Positions 36,538 through 45,188 are shown, numbered from the stretch's first letter. The stretch is DNA of 64,000 nt from Lentilitoribacter sp039986595 (GCA_039986595.1 JBDWQJ010000004.1:310001-374000); one strand, 5' to 3'. Translations and numbers: made by a program. The notes: a model not told the origin generated them from the sequence alone.

Positions 36538-37011
36538 CTAGCTGGATAGTTCACCCAGCGGAATAGCCGTTTCATCCTTGACTTCCTCCATAATGAAGGA
36601 GGCAGATACATCGGCAAGCGGGACCTTTTTGATCAGTTTTTGATATAATCTATCATAGGCTTTTACATCGCTCACACGCGCGCGCAGCACATAATCGATC
36701 TCGCCAGATGTGCGATAAAACCCAACCACTTCTGGCATTGGCATTACTGTTTTGCGCAATTGCTCAAACCAATCTGTGTCATGATTAGCTGTGCGGATAA
36801 AAATCAAAACTGATAAGCCACATCCAGCGAGTTCCGCATCTAAAACAGCCACTCGTGCTTTGATAATACCGCTGGCTTCAAGCTGTTTTAACCGTCGCCA
36901 ACATGTGTTGCGCGGCATGCCTATCCGTTCAGATAATGCTTCAACAGATAATGAGGCATCTTTTTGTAACTCGCTCAATATTTGAGCATCATAGTGATCT
37001 TTATAACCCAT
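36538..37011 (-). CDS. Lrp/AsnC-family transcriptional regulator
   Basis: A 157-residue regulator with an N-terminal helix-turn-helix (about residues 8-60, LSVEALSERIGMPRNTCWRRLKQLEASGII) and a C-terminal ligand-binding RAM domain. The ligand is probably an amino acid, but the residues do not say which. Its own promoter region contains a palindrome just after a TATAAT (see next entry), suggesting autoregulation. Pirin lies downstream. Confidence 0.88.
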   Translation of the reverse strand: MGYKDHYDAQILSELQKDASLSVEALSERIGMPRNTCWRRLKQLEASGIIKARVAVLDAELAGCGLSVLIFIRTANHDTDWFEQLRKTVMPMPEVVGFYRTSGEIDYVLRARVSDVKAYDRLYQKLIKKVPLADVSASFIMEEVKDETAIPLGELSS

Positions 37012-37014
37012 AAC

Positions 37015-37034
37015 GGGATGTATATCCCATTATA
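37015..37034 (-). promoter_or_regulatory. Promoter -10 and palindrome of the Lrp-type gene
   Basis: On the minus strand a perfect TATAAT (37034-37029) is followed at once by GGGAT-ATAC-ATCCC (37028-37015), 3 bp before the start codon. A repressor bound here would block initiation. No clear -35 is seen. Confidence 0.4.
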
Positions 37035-37125
37035 TTGCAAAGTAAAGAGAATTTTGAGACAACAGCCTGCACGTTTCCTGTCATAATCTAGATAATAAAT
37101 AAACAACGCATGAACGGAGCAACTT

Positions 37126-37335
37126 ATGAAAACTGGTATTAAAGAGCTGTTTACCGATCATCCAAACTCAGTGGATGAAAGCTATTTTGAACATATGGCT
37201 TTTGCGGGCAAATTTTCATTCACACTATTTCTAGCGGCAGGCGCTGCGCTTGTGCACTCTATCTTGCCATTTATGTTTGAAAAAACAGCCGGCAATATGA
37301 TCAAAGACATGTATGCACGCATTCACAATCGTTAA
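37126..37335 (+). CDS. DUF6356 small membrane protein
   Basis: A 69-residue protein with one hydrophobic segment (about residues 29-51, FSFTLFLAAGAALVHSILPFMF). The beginning ELFTDHPNSVDESYFEHMAFA and the end IKDMYARIHNR match DUF6356, a small alphaproteobacterial family without known function. A GGAGCAAC site precedes the ATG. It converges with coaBC (13 bp between stops). Confidence 0.75.
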   Translation: MKTGIKELFTDHPNSVDESYFEHMAFAGKFSFTLFLAAGAALVHSILPFMFEKTAGNMIKDMYARIHNR

Positions 37336-37348
37336 GATCAAGTTTCGC

Positions 37349-38758
37349 CTATACAACGATCTCAGATAGCTTTTGTGAGATAAGCTTACCAAGGCGCATT
37401 GCAACATCTCCTTTGGATAAATTAGGCCATGCGTCAACACCATCATGGCCAACAATGCGCACTCTATTGCGATCTCCACCCATAACGCCTGTTTCAGGCG
37501 ACACATCGTTTGCAACAATCATATCTGCGCCTTTGCGCTTGAGTTTTGCTGTAGCATTATCAATGAGATTTTGCGTTTCCGCCGCAAAGCCAACGACAAG
37601 CGCTGGTCGTTTTGCATGATGACCGACCGTTTTTAAAATATCAGGATTTTCCACTAGATCAAAACTTGGGACCGATTGACCTTTTTTCTTCTTGATCTTT
37701 TCGCCGGCTGCACCCTCAACGCGCCAATCCGCAACTGCTGCGACCATCACAGCAATATCGCAAGGCAATAATTGCAGCGCGGTATCGAGCATCTCTTCAG
37801 CGCGCTCGATCTTGATCACATCAACGCCCACCGGATCAGGAATATTCACCGGACCAGAAATCAATTTCACGCTTGCACCAAGCTCTGCGAGCGCAGCTGC
37901 AATTGCATGACCTTGCTTGCCAGACGAACGATTAGCGATATAGCGAACCGGATCGATCGGCTCATGGGTTGGTCCAGATGTGACAATCGCTGTTTTTCCC
38001 AATAACGGCTTTGGGCGATCATCTAATATGTCAATCATTTTGGCTATGATGGACATCGTTTCAGACAAGCGCCCTTTGCCTGCCTCTCCGCTTTCCGCCA
38101 TTTCACCCGCCTCAGGACCAATGAAATGAATACCATCTTCTTTCAGTGTTTTGACATTTCGTTGCGTTGCCTTGTTGTGCCACATATGTGGGTTCATCGC
38201 AGGTGCGATTAAGACAGGTTTATCCGTTGCAAGCAGAACTGTGGATGCAAGATCATCTGCCCGGCCATGGGCCATTTTCGCCATCAAATTTGCAGTCATT
38301 GGCGCAACGACAATCATATCACATTCGCGGGCCAATCGGATGTGGCCGACATCCTGCTCATCCTCACGAGAGAACAATTCGGTATAAACATGATCGGCGG
38401 TTAGCGCGCCAACGCTTAGGGGCGTGATAAATTCTTGCGCGGATTGGGTCATGATGGGGCGCACACGCGCGCCGCGTTCCCGCAAACGCCTGATTAGATC
38501 AAGCGTTTTATAAGCGGCGATACCACCAGATATAATGAGCAAAATTTGCTTTCCATCCAGAACTTGAGAGCTAAATGGATTAAGGCGCGGGACGTCCGCA
38601 CTTGCCGGTTTTGGAAGCGATGCATCCTGCTGATCAAGGCTTGCAAGAATGAGGCGCATTTCCTCTTCCATGGAATGCCCGTTTTGCGCTGCGCGCTCAC
38701 GCAAATTTTGTTTTATATCTTCATCGAGATTTCGAATAGTTAGACTGGCCACAGGCAT
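37349..38758 (-). CDS. coaBC: CoaBC with an N-terminal ribbon-helix-helix (FitA-like) domain
   Basis: Makes 4'-phosphopantetheine in CoA synthesis: the CoaB part joins cysteine to 4'-phosphopantothenate with CTP, and the CoaC part decarboxylates the product with FMN. The flavoprotein CoaC part begins near residue 69 (GKQILLIISGGIAAYKTLD) and has the PAMNPHMW active motif; CoaB follows with TSGPTHEPIDPVRYIANRSS and the lysine-rich KIKKKK loop. Oddly, residues 3-45 (ASLTIRNLDEDIKQNLRERA, then NGHSMEEEMRLILAS) look like a FitA/Arc-type antitoxin DNA-binding domain. The frame is unbroken, and no ATG, GTG or TTG sits near the CoaC border, so the fusion is real in this reading. Total length is 469 against about 400 in the family. 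Confidence 0.93.
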   Translation of the reverse strand: MPVASLTIRNLDEDIKQNLRERAAQNGHSMEEEMRLILASLDQQDASLPKPASADVPRLNPFSSQVLDGKQILLIISGGIAAYKTLDLIRRLRERGARVRPIMTQSAQEFITPLSVGALTADHVYTELFSREDEQDVGHIRLARECDMIVVAPMTANLMAKMAHGRADDLASTVLLATDKPVLIAPAMNPHMWHNKATQRNVKTLKEDGIHFIGPEAGEMAESGEAGKGRLSETMSIIAKMIDILDDRPKPLLGKTAIVTSGPTHEPIDPVRYIANRSSGKQGHAIAAALAELGASVKLISGPVNIPDPVGVDVIKIERAEEMLDTALQLLPCDIAVMVAAVADWRVEGAAGEKIKKKKGQSVPSFDLVENPDILKTVGHHAKRPALVVGFAAETQNLIDNATAKLKRKGADMIVANDVSPETGVMGGDRNRVRIVGHDGVDAWPNLSKGDVAMRLGKLISQKLSEIVV

Positions 38759-38774
38759 TCACCCTATATTTAAC

Positions 38775-38821
38775 ATCATTGCAATCAAATATAAATGAAA
38801 AACGCAATCATTGCAATCAAA
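38775..38821 (-). promoter_or_regulatory. coaBC promoter with paired 15-bp repeats
   Basis: On the minus strand TTGCAA (38816-38811), 17 bp, TATATT (38793-38788) forms a good promoter for coaBC. Two exact copies of TTTGATTGCAATGAT, at 38821-38807 and 38789-38775, cover the -35 and the -10/start region. They are 32 bp apart, about three helical turns. Each contains the palindrome ATTGCAAT. The upstream copy also spans the end of ubiB. This has the shape of a repressor operator. Confidence 0.6.
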
Positions 38822-40391
38822 CTACCTGATACGCAATATAGACCAGTGTGGCAGCAATCACCCAGAGCGCGACACGCCCAGACCTAGAATGCTTAGCTTC
38901 TGCCCGACCGATATTTTCAGCTGTCTCTTCATCAAAGCGCAAACCATGCTCGCTCATGTGAGAGATCTCATCAGACATTTTTTCAGCTTGCTTAGCGATT
39001 TCCGGCGCCATGCGACCAATTCTATGAAGGGCTACGAAGCCATCTTTCACATCATTTGCGATGCGTGCAGGACCCAAATTGGTCCTGATCCAGTCACCCA
39101 CCACACCTTCTGACGCTTTCCACATATTGAAGTTTGGATTGAGCGTTCTTGCGACACCCTCAACCACAACCATGGTTTTTTGCAGCATCACCAGCTCAGA
39201 TCTGGCTTCCATATCAAAAAGCTCAGTTACTTCGAACAACAATGTCAAAAGCTTTGCCATTGAAATCGTTTCAGCAGACTGACCATGGATTGGCTCGCCA
39301 ATGGCGCGAATGGCCTGCGCAAAACTTGCAACATTGTGCTTTGCAGGCACATAACCTGCATCAAAATGCACTTGAGCCACGCGCATGTAATCGCGCGTGA
39401 TGAACCCAAAGATGATCTCAGCAAGAAAACGGCGCTCTTTAAATCCCAAACGCCCGACAATTCCCATATCAACGGCAACAATCATTCCCTCTGGATCAAC
39501 AAATAAATTGCCCTGATGCATATCAGCATGAAAAAAACCATCACGCAGGGTGTGACGTAAAAATGACTGGATCAACGTTTCCGCGAGCGCATTTAAATCA
39601 TGCCCGGCGGCTTTAATGGCAGCAACATCGGACATTTTTGTGCCATCGATCCACTCCATTGTTAGGACATCGCGGCCTGTGCGCTCCCAATCAACCTTTG
39701 GAACACGGAAGCCTGGATCATTCTCGGTATTCTCAGCGATTTCCGATAGTGCTGCTGCCTCTAAACGCAAGTCCATTTCGATTTTGGTTGTCTGCTCTAA
39801 AGTGCGCGTGACCTCAACAGGCTTTAAACGACGTGCGGAGGGAATGAACTTTTCCTGCAATTCAGAAACGAGATAAAACACTTCCAAATCATGTTTGAAG
39901 CGTTTTCGCACACCTGGCCGGATAACCTTAACGGCGACTTTTTTCTTAGCACCATTTTCATTTACTTCAGCAGGATGAACTTGCGCAACAGATGCTGCGG
40001 CAATGGGCTCATCGATCTTTACAAACAGATCATCAATCTTGCGTCCTAAGGAACCTTCAATCGCCTCGATAGATTGAGCGCGCGGGAACGACGACATCTG
40101 ATCTTGAAGCAGCCCCAAGTCTGCGGCTATATCAGCGCCCACAACATCGGGGCGCGTTGCTAAAAACTGACCGAGTTTAACATAGGATGGCCCAAGCTTA
40201 CCGACACCTTTTGCCAAGCGATCGCTACGCTCGGCATTCTTTTTGCGACGTCTGGCAAAAATGCCCGCTGCTCGACCCAGCCATTTTGCTTCCGGACCCA
40301 TTTCTTCTGTTAGGAGCTCGGATAACACACCTTCGCGCACAAGCACCCAACCATCTCGCGCGAGACGGAAATATGTCACAATGGACGCCAT
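38817..40391 (-). CDS. ubiB: UbiB-family atypical kinase (ubiquinone biosynthesis)
   Basis: An atypical protein-kinase-like ATPase needed for ubiquinone synthesis, probably acting on lipid intermediates at the membrane. The 524-residue protein has the KxGQ motif (KLGQFLATRPD), the Ala-rich loop AAASVAQVHPAEV, the invariant VKVIRPG, the catalytic-type HADMHQGNLFVD and DMGIVGRLG, and a C-terminal membrane helix (about 505-523). Its ATG follows the ubiE stop without a gap, so both are coupled. Confidence 0.94.
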   Translation of the reverse strand: MASIVTYFRLARDGWVLVREGVLSELLTEEMGPEAKWLGRAAGIFARRRKKNAERSDRLAKGVGKLGPSYVKLGQFLATRPDVVGADIAADLGLLQDQMSSFPRAQSIEAIEGSLGRKIDDLFVKIDEPIAAASVAQVHPAEVNENGAKKKVAVKVIRPGVRKRFKHDLEVFYLVSELQEKFIPSARRLKPVEVTRTLEQTTKIEMDLRLEAAALSEIAENTENDPGFRVPKVDWERTGRDVLTMEWIDGTKMSDVAAIKAAGHDLNALAETLIQSFLRHTLRDGFFHADMHQGNLFVDPEGMIVAVDMGIVGRLGFKERRFLAEIIFGFITRDYMRVAQVHFDAGYVPAKHNVASFAQAIRAIGEPIHGQSAETISMAKLLTLLFEVTELFDMEARSELVMLQKTMVVVEGVARTLNPNFNMWKASEGVVGDWIRTNLGPARIANDVKDGFVALHRIGRMAPEIAKQAEKMSDEISHMSEHGLRFDEETAENIGRAEAKHSRSGRVALWVIAATLVYIAYQVV

Positions 40392-41168
40392 TTAAATCTT
40401 CCAGCCTGAATGCTGAGCTGCAATGCCGCCAGTATAGTTTCTATATGAAACATTGCCGAAGCCGGCGCGGGTTATCATAGCTGCAAAATCATCCTGATTT
40501 GGAAACTTGCGAATGGACTCCACCAAATATTGATAGGGCTCTTGATCGCCTGTGATCACACCACCGAATTTCGGAATAGCGTTAAACGACCAAGCGTCAT
40601 ATACCTTATCCAAAATCGGAACATCTACTTCTGAAAATTCGAGCACAAGTAAGCGTCCGCCACGCTTTAACACACGATAAGCTTCACGTAGAGCCTTGTC
40701 GATATCAGGCACATTGCGAATACCAAAGGCGATTGTGTAAGCGTCAAAACTATTGTCTTCAAATGGCAATACTTCAGCGTTTGCCTCAACAAATTCAAGA
40801 TTACTTGCAAGGTTTAGCTTTTCTGCACGCTCTTCGCCAACCGCAAGCATCGATCCATTAATATCAAGGACAACACCATTTGCTTGATTGCTTGACGCTT
40901 TAACAATACGAAAAGCTATATCGCCAGTTCCACCAGCGACATCTAAAAATCTATAGCCTGGGTCCTTACGCGGATTGAGCGTTGTGATCATTGCGTCTTT
41001 CCAAACACGGTGCAATCCGCCTGACATCACATCATTCATGATGTCGTAACGCTTAGCGACCTTATGAAAGACATCATTGACCAGCGTTTGTTTTTCGCCC
41101 TTGTTTACGGATTGAAATCCATAGGACGTTTGCATGCCGCCATCTGTTGAAGTCCGCTCTGTAGACAT
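40392..41168 (-). CDS. ubiE: UbiE C-methyltransferase (ubiquinone/menaquinone)
   Basis: SAM-dependent C-methylation in ubiquinone synthesis. ATG 41168 has an AGAGG site six bases upstream and gives 258 residues; the frame is open to TTG 41189. Motifs are FLDVAGGTGDIAFR (SAM loop), NRKDP-like LNPRKDPG, and FGIRNVPDIDKALREAYRVLKRGGRLLVLEFSE... in the family order, with the C-terminal SYRNYTGGIAAQHSGWK. It is divergent from mutM. Confidence 0.94.
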   Translation of the reverse strand: MSTERTSTDGGMQTSYGFQSVNKGEKQTLVNDVFHKVAKRYDIMNDVMSGGLHRVWKDAMITTLNPRKDPGYRFLDVAGGTGDIAFRIVKASSNQANGVVLDINGSMLAVGEERAEKLNLASNLEFVEANAEVLPFEDNSFDAYTIAFGIRNVPDIDKALREAYRVLKRGGRLLVLEFSEVDVPILDKVYDAWSFNAIPKFGGVITGDQEPYQYLVESIRKFPNQDDFAAMITRAGFGNVSYRNYTGGIAAQHSGWKI

Positions 41169-41306
41169 GTAAACCTCTTTGCTCACCAAATACTTATTTC
41201 TTGATATAGATATAGTCTATCTGTGTGAAAAGCACTATGTGACAATTGAATCCAGATCTTAATTTTTTTTATCTGCATTTAAAGCCACGAATTTAACCCA
41301 AAGCCT

Positions 41307-41316
41307 GACATATGTC
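41307..41316. promoter_or_regulatory. GACATATGTC palindrome before mutM
   Basis: A perfect 10-bp palindrome ending 20 bp before the mutM ATG, in the gap shared with ubiE. It could be a site for a dimeric regulator. Confidence 0.25.
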
Positions 41317-41336
41317 GGCCAATCGACGGAGACCAT

Positions 41337-42227
41337 ATGCCAGAGCTACCTGAAGTCGAAACCGTCCGGCGCGGTCTTGAACCCATCATGCAAGGCGCGA
41401 CAATTATCGATGCTGATCAAAACCGGCCTGACCTACGGTTTCCCTTTAGTGACAATTTTGTTGAGCGCATCAAAAACTGCAATATCATTGAAATCAAACG
41501 CCGTTCAAAATACCTCATTTTCGTTCTCGATAACGGACTAACAATTGTTTCCCATCTTGGCATGTCTGGCTCTTTTAGAATTATCGACGATGAAAATGAC
41601 CAACAGCCCGGTCAATTCACGCACGAAAAATCCAAAGACGGCAAACACGATCATTTTGTTTTTTATCTTAAAAATGTAAACCAGCTTGCGAAGGTTATAT
41701 ATAATGATCCCAGACGATTTGGCTTCATGCTACTTATTCCGCTTAATGAGTTAGATGAACACGCTTATTTTAAAGACATGGGACCTGAGCCAACTGGCAA
41801 CGGCGTCAGCGCTGAATATCTAGCGCAAAAACTTAAATCTAAAAGCGCGCCAATGAAGTCTGTTCTACTTGATCAGAAGATTATCGCTGGATTAGGTAAT
41901 ATATATGTATGCGAAGCCTTGTGGCGGGCGCGAATATCCCCGCAACGAAAAGCCTCAACTCTTGTAACAAAAACCGGCAAGCCAAGCGCCAAACTCTCTT
42001 TGCTCACAACACATATTCATGACGTTATCGCAGACGCCATTAAAGCGGGAGGATCAACCTTAAACGACCACATTCAGACAGATGGAAAGATGGGCTATTT
42101 CCAACATCAGTTTAACGCTTATGGCCAAGAGGATAAGAATTGCCAGCATGAAAACTGCAGCGGTGTGATTGCAAGGATCACCCAAAGTGGCCGCTCAAGC
42201 TTTTATTGTCCCAAGTGCCAAAACTAA
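41337..42227 (+). CDS. mutM: Formamidopyrimidine-DNA glycosylase
   Basis: Removes 8-oxoguanine and formamidopyrimidines and nicks the AP site. The mature N-terminus PELPEVETVRRGLEP carries the catalytic Pro and Glu, HLGMSGSF the conserved Lys-loop equivalent, and the C-terminal zinc finger has the four Cys (CQHENC and CPKC). Length is 296 residues. It is divergent from ubiE and upstream of rpsT, as in other members of the order. Confidence 0.95.
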   Translation: MPELPEVETVRRGLEPIMQGATIIDADQNRPDLRFPFSDNFVERIKNCNIIEIKRRSKYLIFVLDNGLTIVSHLGMSGSFRIIDDENDQQPGQFTHEKSKDGKHDHFVFYLKNVNQLAKVIYNDPRRFGFMLLIPLNELDEHAYFKDMGPEPTGNGVSAEYLAQKLKSKSAPMKSVLLDQKIIAGLGNIYVCEALWRARISPQRKASTLVTKTGKPSAKLSLLTTHIHDVIADAIKAGGSTLNDHIQTDGKMGYFQHQFNAYGQEDKNCQHENCSGVIARITQSGRSSFYCPKCQN

Positions 42228-42272
42228 TTCTTAATTGTTAAGCGCGAATCTTAAAAAAATTGCTTTTGAAGA

Positions 42273-42301
42273 TTGACCTTTTTCCTCTTACCCGCTATAC
42301 G
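42273..42301 (+). promoter_or_regulatory. Promoter of rpsT
   Basis: TTGACC (42273-42278), 17 bp, TATACG (42296-42301). This is the best sigma-70 match in the window. It implies a leader of about 107 bases that holds short hairpins such as GTGC-TAAG-GCAC at 42362-42373. Confidence 0.6.
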
Positions 42302-42414
42302 CCAGCGATGAATAGATGGGTTCAGACCATCAACTAATTCTTGCTTTCGTTTAGATGTCACGTGCTAAGGCACTTTAGCCTTTGCGAAAGCTTGTTTTTG
42401 AATGAGAGAATTTT

Positions 42415-42681
42415 ATGGCTAATACAACATCTGCGAAAAAAGCAACTCGCAAAATTGCAGCTCGCACAGAAGTTAACAAATCACGTCGCACACGCGTTCG
42501 CGGCTTCATCCGCAAAGTTGAAGAAGCAATTGCTTCAGGCGATCAAAAAGCTGCAAGCGATGCACTTCGTGCCGCACAGCCTGAATTGATGCGCGCTGCG
42601 AGCAGAGGCGTCATGCACGCCAACACAGTGTCTCGCAAGATCTCAAGACTTGCTGCACGCGTTAAAGCAGTTTCTGCTTAA
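42415..42681 (+). CDS. rpsT: 30S ribosomal protein S20
   Basis: A primary 16S rRNA-binding protein of the small subunit. The 88 residues are rich in Ala, Lys and Arg, starting ANTTSAKKATRKIAARTEVN and ending with the usual SRKISRLAARVKAV helix. It has its own strong promoter and terminator, so it is monocistronic. It stands between mutM and dnaA, as in other Hyphomicrobiales. Confidence 0.96.
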   Translation: MANTTSAKKATRKIAARTEVNKSRRTRVRGFIRKVEEAIASGDQKAASDALRAAQPELMRAASRGVMHANTVSRKISRLAARVKAVSA

Positions 42682-42710
42682 TCAGCAATTACATTTATAT
42701 TGTTACGCTT

Positions 42711-42735
42711 AACCCGGCCATGCGTCGGGTTTTTT
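42711..42735 (+). terminator. Intrinsic terminator after rpsT
   Basis: AACCCGGC pairs with GTCGGGTT (one G-U pair) around the loop CATGC, followed directly by a T run. Confidence 0.9.
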
Positions 42736-43414
42736 GTGTTGGAAAATTATTGCTATGCCAGTTTCTTTTTCGGACGCAATTCTCAGCATCAATAGCGTAG
42801 ATAAGATGACCTTAAAATGCTGAATTTCTCAGCAGCCAAAAAGTTACCGATGAGAATCCATGGGCTCTGGAATAAGTACTATAGCGATAAATGCTAATAA
42901 TAGTGTATTATTTTTAACCACAAATTCAGTTGACAAAAAAATGTCAAAAAAAGTTCATATTGCAAATTTTTGGTTAAAAAAATTAATTCTCAATGAATCC
43001 AATAAGCTAGAAATTTCTACCCGAGGTCAGCGTCCAATTTAGACACGAGTCAAGGCCCAAACCTTAAAATTTCGTAAATTTTGGAGCTTGAAATTCTCGC
43101 CCCATCCTGCATAAATAGAGTTAGAAATTTTGAGGGGAAGTCTGGCGGCGAAATACATCTCGTATCTGAAAGCTGGTCCTTCGGGGGTTTTAATCGCGCA
43201 TTATTCTGATGTGCAATTTATAGTAATGAGTATTTGTAGTATCTGGGCCACGTTGCGTCTGGTGGGTTGTTTATTGTCAATTTTATTGAAAGGCATTCAA
43301 GTCTTTCGTTCAAATAATGATAAACAAATCAATCAGTTGCGGATTTGAATTGAAAATTTTAATCAAATTTGAAGCATGTGGTAGCGGTTTTAAAAGGGTA
43401 ACGAGGGGATTATA
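42736..43414. other. Long AT-rich region upstream of dnaA
   Basis: About 680 bases without a credible gene. It has the inverted repeat TTGACA-A6-TGTCAA (42930-42947), whose left arm is a perfect -35 hexamer, and AAAATTT-CGT-AAATTTT (43066-43082). Only one near-match to a DnaA box is seen (TTAACCACA, 42914-42922, one mismatch), so this does not look like oriC; it is more likely the dnaA control region and leader. Two open frames of 60 and 72 codons (from 42860 and 43130) are not supported as genes. Confidence 0.5.
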
Positions 43415-44989
43415 TTGGACATGATGACCAAGCGCGATGGAAATAGCTGGCAGGAGCTTAATGCTAATTTTCAAATGGAAAACAACACGGTAGCTGCGTC
43501 AGTATCATCCTTACCAGTAGGCGAAACCTCAATTGAAGATGCAACCAAAAACTTTGAACGTGTACAAAAGCGCTTGAAGGCAAAAGTTGGCCAGGAAGTT
43601 TACACTAGCTGGTTTGGTCGATTAAAACTTCATTCCGCATCTCGCAACGTCTATCGTCTCTCAGTTCCGACTACTTTTCTAAAATCTTGGATCAACAATA
43701 AATACCTAGATGTCATCACTGAATTGTTTCAAACAGAAGATGAAGCAATCATGAAAGTTGAAATCGTTGTTCGCTCTGCAACACGTATTCCAGCCGCAAG
43801 TATGGTATCTGCCGCCGATGTTGCGCCAAAACAACTTAAAGGCCCAGCAACGCGTGCTGATGAGGCTCATAACGCTTCTCCCAATCGTATGTTCGCGCTG
43901 GATCAGAAAAGCTCAATTAAGCGTAGCGATGTTTCCAATGCAAAAGTTATTGGTTCTCCGCTTGATAACCGTTTTGATTTCTCCACTTATATTGAAGGTG
44001 CATCCAACCGTGTGGCGCTTGCTGCGGCGAAAACAATTTCTGAGTCTGGCTTGGGTGCCATTCGATTTAACCCGCTTTTCATTCACAGTAATGTTGGCTT
44101 GGGTAAAACACACCTATTGCAATCCATTGCAGCGGCTGCGAGCCAAAACAATCCTTCTACTCGGGTTGTCTATCTCACGGCTGAATATTTTATGTGGCGT
44201 TTTGCCTCCGCTATTCGCGATAAAGACGCATTGTCATTTAAAGAATCGCTCCGCGACATTGATCTTTTGATCATTGACGATATGCAGTTCCTACAAGGCA
44301 AGTCTATCCAGAACGAGTTCTGTCACTTGCTAAATATGCTACTTGATTCTGCCAAGCAAGTTGTTGTGGCAGCAGACAGAGCCCCTTGGGAGCTAGAATC
44401 ACTTGATCCACGTGTTCGTTCACGTCTTCAAGGTGGTGTTGCCATCGAGATTGAAGCGCCAGATTATGAAATGCGTTTGCGCATTTTGAAAAACCGTTTG
44501 GAAGTTGCTCAGCAAAGTGATCCAAGCCTTGATATTCCTGAAGCTATTCTAACGCATGTTGCAAATACCATCACATCAAGTGGCCGTGAATTGGAAGGTG
44601 CATTTAACCAGCTTATGTTCCGCCGTAGCTTTGAACCTGATTTGGACATTGAACGCGTTGATGCTTTGCTTGGCCATCTTATTAATACTGGCGAGCCAAA
44701 GCGCGTTCGCATCGAAGATATTCAGCGTGTTGTCTCGCGTCATTTTAATGTATCGCGCCAAGAGCTTGTCTCCAACCGTCGTACACGTGTGATTGTGAAG
44801 CCACGTCAGATTGCAATGTATCTTGCAAAAACAATGACACCGCGCTCATTCCCAGAAATTGGACGTCGCTTTGGTGGTCGCGACCACACAACAGTGCTTC
44901 ATGCTGTTCGTAAAATCGAAGACCTTATGAACAAAGATACAAAACTTTCCCATGAAGTTGAGTTGTTGAAGCGTTTGATCAACGAATAG
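43415..44989 (+). CDS. dnaA: Chromosomal replication initiator DnaA
   Basis: Binds DnaA boxes at the origin and opens it. The 524 residues comprise domain I, a linker, the AAA+ domain with Walker A NVGLGKTH (Lys231) and Walker B LIIDDMQFL, and the C-terminal DNA-binding domain with the signature GGRDHTTVLHAVRKIE. TTG 43415 follows a GAGGGG site at about eight bases and gives the longest product; ATG 43421 is the alternative. It is followed by dnaN and recF, with about 190 bp before dnaN. Confidence 0.96.
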   Translation: MDMMTKRDGNSWQELNANFQMENNTVAASVSSLPVGETSIEDATKNFERVQKRLKAKVGQEVYTSWFGRLKLHSASRNVYRLSVPTTFLKSWINNKYLDVITELFQTEDEAIMKVEIVVRSATRIPAASMVSAADVAPKQLKGPATRADEAHNASPNRMFALDQKSSIKRSDVSNAKVIGSPLDNRFDFSTYIEGASNRVALAAAKTISESGLGAIRFNPLFIHSNVGLGKTHLLQSIAAAASQNNPSTRVVYLTAEYFMWRFASAIRDKDALSFKESLRDIDLLIIDDMQFLQGKSIQNEFCHLLNMLLDSAKQVVVAADRAPWELESLDPRVRSRLQGGVAIEIEAPDYEMRLRILKNRLEVAQQSDPSLDIPEAILTHVANTITSSGRELEGAFNQLMFRRSFEPDLDIERVDALLGHLINTGEPKRVRIEDIQRVVSRHFNVSRQELVSNRRTRVIVKPRQIAMYLAKTMTPRSFPEIGRRFGGRDHTTVLHAVRKIEDLMNKDTKLSHEVELLKRLINE

Positions 44990-44998
44990 AACCTTACT

Positions 44999-45029
44999 TG
45001 GCCGTTCAATACGGCCATTACTGGGGCCA
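44999..45029 (+). promoter_or_regulatory. Alternative hairpins between dnaA and dnaN
   Basis: TGGCCGT-TCAAT-ACGGCCA lies 9 bp after the dnaA stop. The left TGGCC could pair instead with a GGCCA at 45025-45029. No T run follows. This may be a weak terminator or an RNA switch before dnaN. Confidence 0.35.
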
Positions 45030-45188
45030 ATACTGGGGAAAGCACATCCAATATCTTTTGTTTCTCTTGCATTTCATCAAGGGAATCGGCAAATTACAAA
45101 TCCGGTTGTACAATACAATCTGGAAGCAATTTCCTTGCTTCATTCGAAATTTGGCTGACATTAGCTTCAACAATATTGGTATATGATC

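Noticed and set aside
42850..43052. Cluster of GANTC (CcrM) methylation sites before dnaA
   Set aside because: Three sites in the region, about what chance would give; no reason to claim methylation control.
42860..43348. Two open frames of 60 and 72 codons upstream of dnaA
   Set aside because: No ribosome site fitting an ATG, odd composition, and no family recognised; most likely chance frames in AT-rich DNA.
42682..43414. oriC between rpsT and dnaA
   Set aside because: Only one imperfect DnaA box is present and no clustered sites. In this order the main origin is usually far from dnaA, so an origin call is not supported.
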